The notes: generated from the sequence alone by a model not told the origin. A stretch of 64,000 bases of DNA from Dyadobacter sp. UC 10 (GCF_008369915.1 NZ_VSRN01000001.1:6568501-6632500); one strand, 5' to 3'. Shown: positions 25,239 through 34,506, counted from the first letter of the stretch. A program made the numbers and translations.

Positions 25239-25312
25239 AAAGGCACGATTGTAATTCCGATTGTGTTATTCTTTTCAGACCTTTGTGGCTGCTGGATCTC
25301 ATTAAAAATTCC

Positions 25313-27319
25313 ATGATCATCACACCTTCTGAAACGAAAAGTAAGCTTTACTGTCCATCGCTGACAGCATATCAACGCAGAAAAACCATTACCATCAATA
25401 TCGGGGATCTTCCCATGGGCTCCGACTACCCTATCCGGGTGCAGTCCATGACCACGGTGGACACAATGGACACGCAAGGTTCTATTGATGAAGTAATCAG
25501 GATGGTAGATTCGGGCTGTGAATATGTGAGGATCACTGCCCCCAGCGTCAAAGAAGCCCAAAACCTTGAAAATATCAGGAATGGTTTGCGTAAAATAGGC
25601 ATTCACGTTCCATTGATCGCGGACATTCACTTTACCCCCAACGCAGCCGAGCTGGCTGCCAGGATCGTGGAAAAAGTGCGGATCAATCCGGGCAATTATG
25701 CTGATAAAAAGCGGTTTGAGATCATAGATTATACCGACGCTTCCTACGCGGCCGAACTCGAAAGGATCAGGGAAAAATTTATTCCGCTGGTTAAAATTTG
25801 CAAGGAATATGGTACCGCTATGCGCATCGGTACCAATCACGGTTCCCTGTCCGACAGGATTTTGAGCCGCTACGGCGATACACCGCTGGGCATGGTCGAA
25901 TCTGCACTTGAATTTCTGAGGATCTGTGAAGAGTTGAATTACTTCAATATAGCCCTGTCGATGAAATCCAGCAACACACAGGTGATGGTGGAAGCTTATC
26001 GTTTGCTGGTGCAGCGTCTCGACGAGGAAGGTTTGAAACCATATCCATTGCATTTGGGCGTGACCGAAGCGGGTGAAGCAGAGGATGGGCGCATTAAGTC
26101 AGCAGTTGGTATCGGTACTTTGCTCGAAGACGGGCTGGGAGATACTGTCCGCGTTTCGCTGACCGAAGCACCTGAGAAAGAAGCACCGGTTGCGCGCGCC
26201 CTGATTGAAAGGTATACGAACCGCGTTCCGCACGAGGCGATCGAGGCGATTGAAAATTGTCCGATCAATCCATTTCAATATACCAGAAGAGAAACCCGGG
26301 AGGTAAATAATATCGGGCATTTGAATGTCCCGAGGGTAATCGCCGATTATTCCAATATCCCGGTCCAGAACCTGGCCGACTTGAAAAGTATCGGCCACTT
26401 TTTCTTGCCGGTACCCGACAAATGGGCTATGAACGATCTGGGCGCCGATTATATTTATACCGCCAAAAACCCGGTCCCGTTCATGTTACCGAATGGATTG
26501 AAAGAAATTTTAGACTACGAACAATGGGTACTGCATCCTGAAAAAGCCAACAAATTTCCGCTGTTTCAGGTACAGGAATGGATGGGTCGCGATGCGCAGC
26601 AAATCTCAGGGCAGCTCAATTTTATAAAAGGAAATATCCATTCGCTGGATCATGTATTTCTGGAAAGCATACGCGATGCAGGCAATGTGGTCCTGGTAGT
26701 TTTCACGGAGAACAAACACGCAATGCCGGAGCTGCGCCGCTTTTTTTACAAACTTACGGAGCTGAAAGTGAAAGTGCCCGTAATTATCCGGAGAACTTAT
26801 AAAACCGATATTGGCGACAAGCTTACGCTTTACTCAGCGACGGACATCGGCGGCTTACTGGTAGACGGTTTTGGCGACGGCGCAATTTTGTCCCCAGAAT
26901 TTTCAGAGGATATCTTACACGACGACAGACTCTCAATTGCGGCGGCTTACAACAATATCGCATTCGGAATTTTGCAGGCGGCGAGAACCCGGATGTCGAA
27001 AACTGAATACATTTCGTGCCCGTCCTGCGGCAGGACCTTGTTTGATTTGCAGGAAACTACCGCCATGATCCGTAAACATACTGAGCATTTGAAGGGTGTA
27101 AAAATCGGTATCATGGGTTGTATCGTAAACGGCCCCGGTGAAATGGCCGATGCCGATTATGGTTATGTAGGTATGGGTAAAGATAAGATCGCGCTTTACC
27201 GCGGCCAGGAAGTGATCAAAAGATCGGTAACTGCTGCAAAAGCGGTGGAGGAGCTGATAGAGCTGATTCGCGAAGATGGCCGCTGGATCGAACCGGAGGA
27301 GAGAGAAGTGTATGTTTAG
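25313..27319 (+). CDS. ispG: (E)-4-hydroxy-3-methylbut-2-enyl-diphosphate synthase, long form
   Basis: 668 residues from the ATG at 25313; a TTG ten codons upstream was rejected. The TIM-barrel domain (~20-300) contains MGSDYPIRVQSMTTVDT and VRITAPSVKEAQ. An insert of about 260 residues, found in Bacteroidota, Chlamydiae and plants, separates it from the C-terminal [4Fe-4S] domain with cysteines in YISCPSCGRTLFD (~575) and IGIMGCIVNGPGEMADADYG (~605-624). It catalyses the reductive penultimate step of the MEP isoprenoid pathway with electrons from ferredoxin or flavodoxin. Apparently monocistronic, followed by a heptamer-repeat hairpin. Confidence 0.97.
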   Translation: MIITPSETKSKLYCPSLTAYQRRKTITINIGDLPMGSDYPIRVQSMTTVDTMDTQGSIDEVIRMVDSGCEYVRITAPSVKEAQNLENIRNGLRKIGIHVPLIADIHFTPNAAELAARIVEKVRINPGNYADKKRFEIIDYTDASYAAELERIREKFIPLVKICKEYGTAMRIGTNHGSLSDRILSRYGDTPLGMVESALEFLRICEELNYFNIALSMKSSNTQVMVEAYRLLVQRLDEEGLKPYPLHLGVTEAGEAEDGRIKSAVGIGTLLEDGLGDTVRVSLTEAPEKEAPVARALIERYTNRVPHEAIEAIENCPINPFQYTRRETREVNNIGHLNVPRVIADYSNIPVQNLADLKSIGHFFLPVPDKWAMNDLGADYIYTAKNPVPFMLPNGLKEILDYEQWVLHPEKANKFPLFQVQEWMGRDAQQISGQLNFIKGNIHSLDHVFLESIRDAGNVVLVVFTENKHAMPELRRFFYKLTELKVKVPVIIRRTYKTDIGDKLTLYSATDIGGLLVDGFGDGAILSPEFSEDILHDDRLSIAAAYNNIAFGILQAARTRMSKTEYISCPSCGRTLFDLQETTAMIRKHTEHLKGVKIGIMGCIVNGPGEMADADYGYVGMGKDKIALYRGQEVIKRSVTAAKAVEELIELIREDGRWIEPEEREVYV

Positions 27320-27470
27320 TTTTTGGCTATTAGCCGTTAGCTGTTAGCTTTTAGGCGCTGCGATGCATTTTTACAGCGTAAATACCTCGGCTAAAAAAAA
27401 GAGCATACTTTTAAAAAATTAGGGTTTAAACCAAAAAACTAACGGCTAACAGCTAATAGCCAAAAGCTAT
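27320..27470. repeat. TTAGCTN heptamer repeats, second locus
   Basis: The left arm (about 27322-27353) reads GGCTATTAGCCGTTAGCTGT-like units; the right arm (about 27437-27469) carries the exact style of complement (CTAACGGCTAACAGCTAATA). The ~80-bp spacer is AT-rich. Same family as 1141-1341. It separates ispG from the small membrane-protein gene on the same strand; whether transcription passes through is not evident. Confidence 0.75.
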
Positions 27471-27650
27471 ATGAAAAAATACTTTCAACTGGGTGACGTT
27501 TTTTACTATTTCGTCCGGGTTTTTAAGAAAAAAGACCCGAATTCCCCCGACTCGTTTAACCTGCGCATGATGCACGGAATCAACCGCATTTCGATCATTA
27601 TGTTCCTGATTTGCGTGATTGTAATGATCGTCAGAGCACTTACGAGATGA
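27471..27650 (+). CDS. Small membrane protein, DUF6728-like
   Basis: 59 residues. The N-terminal MKKYFQLGDVFYYFVRVFKK is followed by DPNSPDSFNLRMMHGINRIS and one C-terminal membrane helix (ISIIMFLICVIVMIV). This layout matches short Bacteroidota proteins annotated as DUF6728; the assignment is from memory. Function unknown. The ATG directly follows the heptamer repeat. The TGA overlaps the ATG of the MmcQ/YjbR gene (ATGA), so the two are translationally coupled. Confidence 0.8.
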   Translation: MKKYFQLGDVFYYFVRVFKKKDPNSPDSFNLRMMHGINRISIIMFLICVIVMIVRALTR

Positions 27651-28009
27651 ATTTAGAAACGCTGCGCGAGTATTGCCTTCATCTGCCGGGAGTCACCGAA
27701 GAGCTGCCTTTCGGGCCTGATACATTGGTTTTTAAAGTAAAGGGAAAAGTTTTTTTGCTCACTTCGCTCGACGCCCCGAGTTTCGGGTTTAATGCGAAAT
27801 GCGATCCCGAAAAAGCAATGGAGCTGAGAGAAAAATATCCGGACGTATTGCCCGGATATCATATGAACAAGAAGCACTGGAATACTGTAAATGTGACAGG
27901 CAGCATTCCAAGCGAAACACTATTTCAGTGGGTTAAAGACTCTTACGATCTGGTAGTAGCGGGTTTGCCAAAGAAAGACCGGGAAACACTTCAGTTGCGC
28001 TCAAAGTAA
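27647..28009 (+). CDS. MmcQ/YjbR-family DNA-binding-like protein
   Basis: 120 residues from the ATG at 27647, which overlaps the preceding TGA; a start at 27611 would lie inside the small upstream gene. The sequence LREYCLHLPGVTEELPFGPD, FKVKGKVFLLTS (~30-41) and GYHMNKKHWNTV (~73-84, the conserved K-x-HW motif) defines the YjbR/CyaY-like fold. Despite the name, DNA binding has been shown for few members and the role is unclear. Confidence 0.92.
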   Translation: MNLETLREYCLHLPGVTEELPFGPDTLVFKVKGKVFLLTSLDAPSFGFNAKCDPEKAMELREKYPDVLPGYHMNKKHWNTVNVTGSIPSETLFQWVKDSYDLVVAGLPKKDRETLQLRSK

Positions 28010-28090
28010 CAAATCATATGCACTCCGGCTGTGCGTCGTGGAACAAGTACTTGCCAGTCTGAGCGCACGGGCCCTCCCGGCTGCCGAAGA

Positions 28091-28432
28091 CTATTTTGCA
28101 GCCTTCATTTCTTCGTCCAGCTTCTTGCTGAGCGTTTCGCACAGGCCTTCGATCGCTTCTGCCATTCCACGGTCGTTCGTTGCGGTCAGCATGGTGTCCG
28201 CGATGCCGCTCATTAATTCGATATAGAACCGCTTCATTTCAAAAACCTCCATATCCTTTGTCCAAAGGTCGATTTTGAGGGTACCTCTGTGGTAATGGTC
28301 CCAAACGGCGATTGCGATGGCGCGGGTGTCGTTGATACCTTCATTCGGATTGTCGGTTGCATCCCAAAATATCTTTTCCGGTATATTTTTATCGTCGAGT
28401 TCAACGGTGAAATGTATTTCTGATTTTTTCAT
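28091..28432 (-). CDS. gldC: Gliding motility protein GldC
   Basis: 113 residues, full family length. It begins MKKSEIHFTVELDDKNIPEK, followed by IFWDATDNPNEG, RAIAIAVWDHYHRGTLKIDLWTKDM (~37-61) and FYIELMSGIADTMLTAT; together these are the GldC signature. GldC is a cytoplasmic protein that supports gliding in Flavobacterium and is conserved in Bacteroidota with type IX secretion. Here it stands alone rather than next to gldB. Its presence suggests, but does not prove, that this organism glides or has the T9SS machinery. Confidence 0.93.
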   Translation of the reverse strand: MKKSEIHFTVELDDKNIPEKIFWDATDNPNEGINDTRAIAIAVWDHYHRGTLKIDLWTKDMEVFEMKRFYIELMSGIADTMLTATNDRGMAEAIEGLCETLSKKLDEEMKAAK

Positions 28433-28490
28433 ACAAGGTGTTAATTTTCAGCAAAAGTAAGCATTATGCTTTTACGAATGCCTTCAAATA

Positions 28491-29216
28491 CTATTTTCCC
28501 GACTTGCTGAAAACCTTTTTCAATAGGTCGGTCACACGGGCACCCGGATCTTCGCGGATCTTCTTTTCCTCCTGCGCGATCAAAACATAAAGCCCGTCAA
28601 TCGTCTTTTGCGTTGCGTATTCTTTCAGGTTTGGATTTACCTTTTTTACCAAGGGAATCTGGTTATAGGTATTCACGATATCCGTGTAGTATTCCGTCGC
28701 TTTATTAAGGTTCAAAGTGCTGTCCACAACCGGGAAGAAAGTTTTGAACAGCTCATCATTTGTACTCTTTTTAAGGTATTGCGTAGCAGCATCATCCTGG
28801 CCTTTCAGGATTCCCAGCGCATCGGGAACGGTCATGGAAGTTATCGCTTTTACAAAAATCGGTTTGGATTTCTTTGCGGCATCCTCCGCTGCGCGGTTCA
28901 GTGAGAGGGTAAATTTATCAACCTGAGCACCAAGCCCCATTTTCCGAAGCGTTTCCGCTACTTTTTGCGCTTCCGGCGGTACGGTGATCTTGATCAGTTC
29001 ATTCTTAAAAAAACCGTCCACTTTCGAAGCTTCGGCAGACCCGTTACTGATCCCTACGTTCAAAGCCTGTTTGAGGCCCTGTACTATTTCATTCTCACCT
29101 AGCCCAGTGTCTTTTCCGCTGAGTTTGTCAAGTGCTTTTCCAAGGTTAAACTGTGCCATCGAAACCGGCCCGGAAAGCAGGGAAAGCAATGTTATGACTA
29201 AAAATTTGTGTTTCAT
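28491..29216 (-). CDS. DUF4197-domain exported protein
   Basis: 241 residues from the ATG at 29216; a TTG 12 codons upstream was rejected because it would bury the signal peptide (MKHKFLVITLLSLLSGPVSMAQ). The mature protein matches DUF4197: QGLKQALNVGISNGSAEASK (~42-61), AAKKSKPIFVKAITSMTVPDA (~128-148), TQYLKKSTNDELFKTFFPVV and KTIDGLYVLIAQEEKKIRED (~206-225). It is largely alpha-helical and predicted periplasmic. Function unknown. Confidence 0.92.
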   Translation of the reverse strand: MKHKFLVITLLSLLSGPVSMAQFNLGKALDKLSGKDTGLGENEIVQGLKQALNVGISNGSAEASKVDGFFKNELIKITVPPEAQKVAETLRKMGLGAQVDKFTLSLNRAAEDAAKKSKPIFVKAITSMTVPDALGILKGQDDAATQYLKKSTNDELFKTFFPVVDSTLNLNKATEYYTDIVNTYNQIPLVKKVNPNLKEYATQKTIDGLYVLIAQEEKKIREDPGARVTDLLKKVFSKSGK

Positions 29217-29279
29217 TACAATTGAATTGGTTGGTACTGTACTGTGGTTCAAACGTACTCAATAACGATTAATTTTACT

Positions 29280-29287
29280 TATTTTTG
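29280..29287 (+). promoter_or_regulatory. -7 promoter element (TATTTTTG) for cinA
   Basis: TATTTTTG matches TAnnTTTG, 36 bp before the cinA ATG. No TTG at the right distance upstream. Confidence 0.45.
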
Positions 29288-29323
29288 GGAATTAACGGTT
29301 CTTAACAATCCATTTTCAACAAG

Positions 29324-30595
29324 ATGATTTCCTCTACCAGGGCTGAAATAATTACCATAGGCGACGAAATTCTTTTTGGTCAGATTATCGACACCAACAC
29401 CCAATGGATTGGCACTCAATTGACTGACATTGGCATTCGTCCGGCCCGCAAAACGTCGGTCGGGGATAACAAGCAGGATATTCTCAGTGCATTTTCAGAA
29501 GCAAGCCAAAGAGCCAGCGTGGTCATTGTAACCGGCGGCCTTGGACCTACCCGGGACGATATCACGAAACATACTTTTTGCGAATATTTTGGTACAGAGC
29601 TTGAAATCAACCAGGAGGCCCTCGCTTTGATAACCGCCTTTTTCGCGAAGCGCGGCCGGACCATGACCGAACTGAATATCCAACAAGCCGCTCTTCCAAA
29701 AAACTGTACCTATATCCCCAATCTCTGGGGAACAGCACCGGGAATGTGGTTTGAGCAAGATAATGTGGTGTATGTTTCCCTTCCGGGTGTCCCTTATGAA
29801 ATGAAGAACCTGATGGATCATGAAATACTGCCCAGGCTTAAAGCGAGGTTTTCGACGACCATTATCCAGCATAAATCGGTCCGCACGATTGGCATAGGTG
29901 AATCTTTTCTTGCCGAAAAAATAGCAGATTGGGAAACTGCGCTTCCTGAGCACATTAAGCTCGCCTACCTGCCGCATTTCGGTCAGGTACGCCTGCGGCT
30001 GACAGGCACCGGCACAGATCAGGATCTTCTGAATGCAGAATTGCAGGCGCAGGTAGCCACATTGCTTCCTTTGATAGAAGAACATGTATTTGGGTACGAT
30101 ATTGACGAGCTGGAAACTGTGATCGGAAAACTACTTGTCGAAAATCAAGCGACATTGGGGACAGCAGAAAGCTGTACAGGAGGATACGTCGCCAGCAGGA
30201 TCACTGCGGTGCCGGGATCTTCCGGGTATTTTGAAGGATCTGTGGTAAGTTACAGTAATGCTGTCAAGATGAATGTTTTGGGAGTAAAACAGGAAACATT
30301 GCAGGCTTACGGAGCTGTAAGTGAGCAAACTGCCCGGGAAATGGCCGAGGGAGCGAGAAGAGTGCTCAATACTACATTTGCAATCGCCACAACCGGCATT
30401 GCCGGACCCGATGGCGGGACCGCCGAAAAGCCGGTGGGAACCGTCTGGATCGCCTGCGCAACGCCGGATGAAACTTTCACCCAGCTGCTGACGCTTCGGA
30501 ACGACAGAAAAATAAATATCGAGTTGACATCTTCTTATGCCCTTAATCTTTTGCGGAAAACGATCCTCAAAAGCATTTTGAACGTTAGGGAATAG
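29324..30595 (+). CDS. cinA: CinA-like protein (competence/damage-inducible; nicotinamide-nucleotide amidase)
   Basis: 423 residues, the two-domain length. The N-terminal MoaB/COG1058-like domain (1-~170) has ITIGDEILFGQIIDTNTQWI and the GGLGPTRDDITK loop. The C-terminal PncC domain (~260-415) has the Ser/Lys/Tyr catalytic set in GTAESCTGGYVASRITAVPG and SYSNAVKMNVLGV, with TTGIAGPDGGTAEKPVGTVW. Together these hydrolyse ADP-ribose-like and nicotinamide mononucleotide by-products, recycling pyridine nucleotides. The E2 gene follows after 43 bp. Confidence 0.95.
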   Translation: MISSTRAEIITIGDEILFGQIIDTNTQWIGTQLTDIGIRPARKTSVGDNKQDILSAFSEASQRASVVIVTGGLGPTRDDITKHTFCEYFGTELEINQEALALITAFFAKRGRTMTELNIQQAALPKNCTYIPNLWGTAPGMWFEQDNVVYVSLPGVPYEMKNLMDHEILPRLKARFSTTIIQHKSVRTIGIGESFLAEKIADWETALPEHIKLAYLPHFGQVRLRLTGTGTDQDLLNAELQAQVATLLPLIEEHVFGYDIDELETVIGKLLVENQATLGTAESCTGGYVASRITAVPGSSGYFEGSVVSYSNAVKMNVLGVKQETLQAYGAVSEQTAREMAEGARRVLNTTFAIATTGIAGPDGGTAEKPVGTVWIACATPDETFTQLLTLRNDRKINIELTSSYALNLLRKTILKSILNVRE

Positions 30596-30638
30596 AATTA
30601 ATTACAGGCGACGCTTGTTGCCGGTTAATACAATCAGT

Positions 30639-31919
30639 ATGAAAATATTAGAGATGGTAATGCCTTCAATGGGCGAAAGCATAATGGAATGTACGGTACT
30701 CAACCTCCTGAAAAAGGAAGGTGATGCCGTGGCAATCGATGATTCCATCATGGAAGTAGCTACGGATAAGGTGGATACCGAAGTGCCTTGTCCTTATGTG
30801 GGCAAAATTGCAAAATGGCTTGTCAGCGAAAATGATGTAGTGCTGATTGGCAGTCCGGTGGCTCAGATCGAAGTAGATGATGATACGCCGGAAGAGTCCC
30901 GGACTATCCCGGCTGAGCCGCAGGAGGAACTTGTCGAAGAAGCGGCAGTCGCTTCCCAGCTTGAAAAGGAATATGAGCAGGTAGTCAGTAAAAAGCGGGA
31001 TGCGCCCTCCAATGCTTCGGGAAATAATCAGTTCTATTCTCCTTTGGTATTAAGCATTGCGAGAGAAGAGGATATCAGCCCTGCGGAACTCGCAGAAATA
31101 CCGGGCAGCGGCCAGGAAAACCGCGTTACCAAAAATGATATCATCGCCTTCCTGGAAACCAGACATAAAAAACCCCAGGTAACTCCAGCCGCTACGTCAC
31201 TGAATGGCAGCAGCGAAATCGTGGAAATGGACCGTATGCGCAAGATGATCGCGCAGCGCATGCTGGAATCGAAGCGGATATCGGCGCACGTCACTTCGTT
31301 TATTGAAACAGATATGACGCCGGTTGTCCAGTGGCGTGAACATGTAAAGAATGACTACCGTAAAAAGTCAGGAGACAGCATTACGTTCACTCCTATCCTG
31401 ATCGAAGCTGTTGTTAAAGCAATAAAGGATTACCCTTTGATCAATATTTCGGTCGACGGCGACAAGATCGTTAAAAAGAGGGAAATCAATATTGGTATGG
31501 CCGTCGCCTTGCCCGATGGCAACCTGATTGTGCCGGTCATTCATCACGCGGACCAATACGACCTGCCGGGACTGGCAAGAAAGGTAAATGAACTTGCGAA
31601 AAGAGCCCGGGAAAACAAGCTGAAAGCCGACGATCTTGCAGGAGGCACTTACACCGTTTCCAACATCGGAGCATTTGCCAACCTGATGGGCACCCCGATC
31701 ATTGTGCAGCCCCAGGTGGCCATTATGGCATTTGGTGCAATTAAAAAGAAACCTGCCGTGATCGAAACACCACAAGGTGACCTTCTGGGGATTCGCAGCA
31801 TGATGTTCATTTCGCACTCTTACGACCACCGCGTCGTGGATGGCTCGCTGGGCGGTTTGTTCCTGAAAAGGGTTAATGATTATCTTGAAAATTTTGACAC
31901 CCACAGAACCCTGATCTGA
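30639..31919 (+). CDS. 2-oxo acid dehydrogenase E2, dihydrolipoyl acyltransferase
   Basis: 426 residues from the ATG at 30639. One lipoyl domain (1-~78) has the lipoylated K44 in VATDKVDTE. A linker rich in Glu and Pro follows, then a peripheral subunit-binding domain (~130-168; PLVLSIAREEDISPAEL) and the catalytic core (~195-420) with FAIMAF-like core packing and SYDHRVVDGSLGG carrying the catalytic His/Asp. E1 and E3 are not encoded nearby, so the acyl specificity (acetyl, branched-chain or succinyl) is unresolved. The TGA overlaps the ATG of the next gene by one base. Confidence 0.93.
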   Translation: MKILEMVMPSMGESIMECTVLNLLKKEGDAVAIDDSIMEVATDKVDTEVPCPYVGKIAKWLVSENDVVLIGSPVAQIEVDDDTPEESRTIPAEPQEELVEEAAVASQLEKEYEQVVSKKRDAPSNASGNNQFYSPLVLSIAREEDISPAELAEIPGSGQENRVTKNDIIAFLETRHKKPQVTPAATSLNGSSEIVEMDRMRKMIAQRMLESKRISAHVTSFIETDMTPVVQWREHVKNDYRKKSGDSITFTPILIEAVVKAIKDYPLINISVDGDKIVKKREINIGMAVALPDGNLIVPVIHHADQYDLPGLARKVNELAKRARENKLKADDLAGGTYTVSNIGAFANLMGTPIIVQPQVAIMAFGAIKKKPAVIETPQGDLLGIRSMMFISHSYDHRVVDGSLGGLFLKRVNDYLENFDTHRTLI

Positions 31920-32452
31920 TGCTGCGATTAACCCTGGACATGGATGATGTTTTGGCCAATACGCATGAAAAGCTGGTGAATGTGGTACTCAACGATTTTG
32001 ATACAAATTACACAGAAAAAGACCTGCTGCCCAGAGCGTTACGCGAAGTACTGCATCCAAAGCAACTAACAAAGCTGAATCGGATAATCGATTCGCCAGG
32101 CTTTTTTTCAGATATAAAAGTAAAGGAAGGAGCGCAGGAGACGGTGTACCAGTTATCGAAGTTTTATGAACTGTTTGTCGCAACGGCCTGTATGGAATTC
32201 CCCAACTCTTTCAGGGATAAATTTGATTGGCTTAAAAAGCATTTTCCTTTCATACCCTGGACCCATATTGTTTTTTGTGGTTATAAAAGCATCATTCAAT
32301 CGGATTATCTGATTGACGATCACGTGAGAAATCTGGTTGCTTTTAAAGGGCAAGGCATACTGTTTTCTGCTCCTCATAATTTGAAGGAAACAACATTCAA
32401 ACGCGTTTCAAACTGGAACGAGGTGTCAGAGTTATTTTTACCGATCTCATGA
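31919..32452 (+). CDS. 5'(3')-deoxyribonucleotidase-like HAD hydrolase
   Basis: 177 residues. HAD motif I is LTLDMDDVLANTHEK (nucleophile D7 and acid D9), a Thr/Ser lies in ELFVATACMEFP (~89-100, motif II), and FCGYKSIIQSDYLIDDHVRN (~123-142) provides the motif III lysine and the DDH motif IV acids. This matches the NT5C-like family, which dephosphorylates dUMP/dTMP-type nucleotides. It overlaps E2 upstream and the response regulator downstream (ATGA), so it is part of the transcript that ends with the two-component genes. Confidence 0.88.
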   Translation: MLRLTLDMDDVLANTHEKLVNVVLNDFDTNYTEKDLLPRALREVLHPKQLTKLNRIIDSPGFFSDIKVKEGAQETVYQLSKFYELFVATACMEFPNSFRDKFDWLKKHFPFIPWTHIVFCGYKSIIQSDYLIDDHVRNLVAFKGQGILFSAPHNLKETTFKRVSNWNEVSELFLPIS

Positions 32453-33126
32453 AGCTACTATTAATTGAAGATGAGCCGAAGACGCTGCAATCCATTAAGC
32501 AGGGATTGGAAGAAAATGGCTACGAAGTAGATATCGCTTACGACGGGCTGATCGGGAAACAACTTGCGAAGAACAACTCTTATCAGCTGATAATCAGCGA
32601 CATTATCATCCCTGGCATCAATGGTATCGAGCTCTGCAGGGAAATACGGAGCTGGGGTGATGAAACACCGATCATAATGCTCACAGCCCTGGGAACCACG
32701 GACGACAAAGTTACCGGACTTGACGCCGGCGCGGATGATTACCTGGTCAAACCATTTGAATTCAAAGAATTGCTCGCAAGAGTCCGTGCGTTGACAAAGC
32801 GGGGCGCCAATGTGGGACATACTGCCCAGGTGTTGCGTTTTGCTGATCTTGAAGTTTCCATAGACGCAAAAACCGTGCATCGCTCGGGTAATAAGATCAA
32901 TCTGACAGCCCGTGAATTTAATCTGCTCGTTTATCTGATCAGAAATCAGGGAAGGGTTATTTCAAAAGTGGAAATCGCCGAGCAGGTCTGGGATATTGGT
33001 TTTGATACCGGCACGAATGTGATAGAAGTTTATGTCAATTATCTGCGAAAAAAAATTGACAAAGATTACCCGGTGAAATTGATCCATACTCTTTTTGGCA
33101 TGGGTTATGTGCTTAAAGTCGAATAG
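32449..33126 (+). CDS. OmpR/PhoB-family response regulator
   Basis: 225 residues. The receiver domain (1-~118) has acidic pocket E7/D8, phospho-acceptor D51 (IISDIIIPG), a Thr in MLTALG (~79) and K101 in YLVKPFEF. The C-terminal winged helix (~130-223) has LTAREFNLLVYLIRN and FDTGTNVIEVYVNYLRKKI (recognition helix), ending GMGYVLKVE. It acts as a DNA-binding regulator phosphorylated by the kinase encoded 3 bp downstream. ATGA overlap with the preceding nucleotidase gene. Confidence 0.97.
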   Translation: MKLLLIEDEPKTLQSIKQGLEENGYEVDIAYDGLIGKQLAKNNSYQLIISDIIIPGINGIELCREIRSWGDETPIIMLTALGTTDDKVTGLDAGADDYLVKPFEFKELLARVRALTKRGANVGHTAQVLRFADLEVSIDAKTVHRSGNKINLTAREFNLLVYLIRNQGRVISKVEIAEQVWDIGFDTGTNVIEVYVNYLRKKIDKDYPVKLIHTLFGMGYVLKVE

Positions 33127-33129
33127 TTT

Positions 33130-34506
33130 ATGCAAATCCGCACCCGACTTACGGTTCAGTTTTCGCTGCTGGTAAGCGGTATTTTGCTGATTACATTTCT
33201 GGCTATCTATTTCTTTTCCTACTATAACGTTACGGAGGATTTCTACGACCGCCTCCGGTCAAAAGCCAAATCCCAGGCGGAACTGCTTTTGAAAGTGCCG
33301 CAGGTCAATACAGAGGTCTTAAAGGCGCTTGATGAAACGAACCGGGACCTGATTTACGACGAAAACACATTCATTTTCGACGAAAAGAACCGGCTCATTT
33401 ACAGTAATCCCACCATTCCCCAGTCTAAGTCACTGCACGTGTCCAACTACTGGCTGGACGAAATCCGCAAAGCCGGCCAGATCAGATATACAGACGGAGA
33501 TTTCAAAGTGGTGGGTTTGTATTACAATTACCCTTTCGGGCGCGCTGTTGTAATGCTGGGGGCAAAAGATCTTTATGGACAGGCTAACTTGTCCAATCTC
33601 AGCACATTACTAACCGTTCTTTTCTTCATTGTTACATTTATCGTGACGATCGTCGGCTGGATATTTTCAAAGCGCGCTTTGAGGCCAATTTCAAAAGTGA
33701 TGAACTCGGTGGAAGGAATTCTGCCGCAAAAACTGGATATGCGGCTGGAAGTACCAAACCAGAAAGACGAGATCGGGCGGCTCACTACAACTTTCAACAA
33801 ACTCCTGGACCGCATTGAAACCGCTTTTAAAATGCAAAAGATCTTTGTGGCCAATGTTTCCCATGAATTGAAAAACCCGCTCACCAAAATTCGGTCGCAA
33901 CTGGAAGTAAGCATGCTCAAAGAGCGCGACCCGCAGGAATACAGGGTTACAATAGCATCGGTTCTGGAAGATATCGATGAGCTCGCTCAGCTGTCGAACA
34001 CGCTTCTCGACCTTGCAAAAGTGAGTGAACACCAGCGAGAGCTCCTGACTGAAATCGTCCGGGTAGACGAATTGCTGCTAGATTGCCGGCTGAACCTTGC
34101 ACAAGCCAACCCATTCTACAACATTGTCCTCAACTTCGACGAGTTACCGGAAGATGATACCTGGCTGGAAGTTACCGGAAATTCGACTTTGCTAAAAACC
34201 GCATTTCTCAACCTGATGGATAATGCTTGTAAATTCTCAGACAATCACTCTGTTAACATCAACCTGCAACCTTCGAGCAAAAGGCTTACAGTAAGCTTTT
34301 CTGATCAGGGGAAGGGCATTCCAAAAGATGATCAGGGTCTTGTATTTCAACCATTTTATCGCAGCGACAATACGGCCAATATCAAAGGTTATGGAATCGG
34401 CCTGTCGCTGGTTGACCGTATTGTGAAGCTACACAACGGAACTATCTCAATTCATCCCAATCAACCCAAGGGTACTACCTTCCGCGTATCTTTTTCGCAC
34501 CTCTAA
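33130..34506 (+). CDS. Sensor histidine kinase with HAMP domain
   Basis: 458 residues. TM1 is at ~10-30 and TM2 at ~158-180, flanking a ~125-residue periplasmic sensor. HAMP follows (~181-235), then the HisKA domain with phosphoacceptor H245 (NVSHELKNPLTKI), and the HATPase domain with N-box LMDNACKFSDNHS, G1 FSDQGKGIPK and G2 GYGIGLSLVDRIVKLH. It pairs with the OmpR-type regulator encoded just before it. The signal is unknown; the short sensor without recognised PAS or other motif gives no hint. Confidence 0.96.
   Translation: MQIRTRLTVQFSLLVSGILLITFLAIYFFSYYNVTEDFYDRLRSKAKSQAELLLKVPQVNTEVLKALDETNRDLIYDENTFIFDEKNRLIYSNPTIPQSKSLHVSNYWLDEIRKAGQIRYTDGDFKVVGLYYNYPFGRAVVMLGAKDLYGQANLSNLSTLLTVLFFIVTFIVTIVGWIFSKRALRPISKVMNSVEGILPQKLDMRLEVPNQKDEIGRLTTTFNKLLDRIETAFKMQKIFVANVSHELKNPLTKIRSQLEVSMLKERDPQEYRVTIASVLEDIDELAQLSNTLLDLAKVSEHQRELLTEIVRVDELLLDCRLNLAQANPFYNIVLNFDELPEDDTWLEVTGNSTLLKTAFLNLMDNACKFSDNHSVNINLQPSSKRLTVSFSDQGKGIPKDDQGLVFQPFYRSDNTANIKGYGIGLSLVDRIVKLHNGTISIHPNQPKGTTFRVSFSHL

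Noticed and set aside
30615..30638. TTG start eight codons before the E2 ATG
   Set aside because: The lipoyl domain begins directly at the ATG 30639 (KILEMVMPSMGES); the extension is not conserved in the family.
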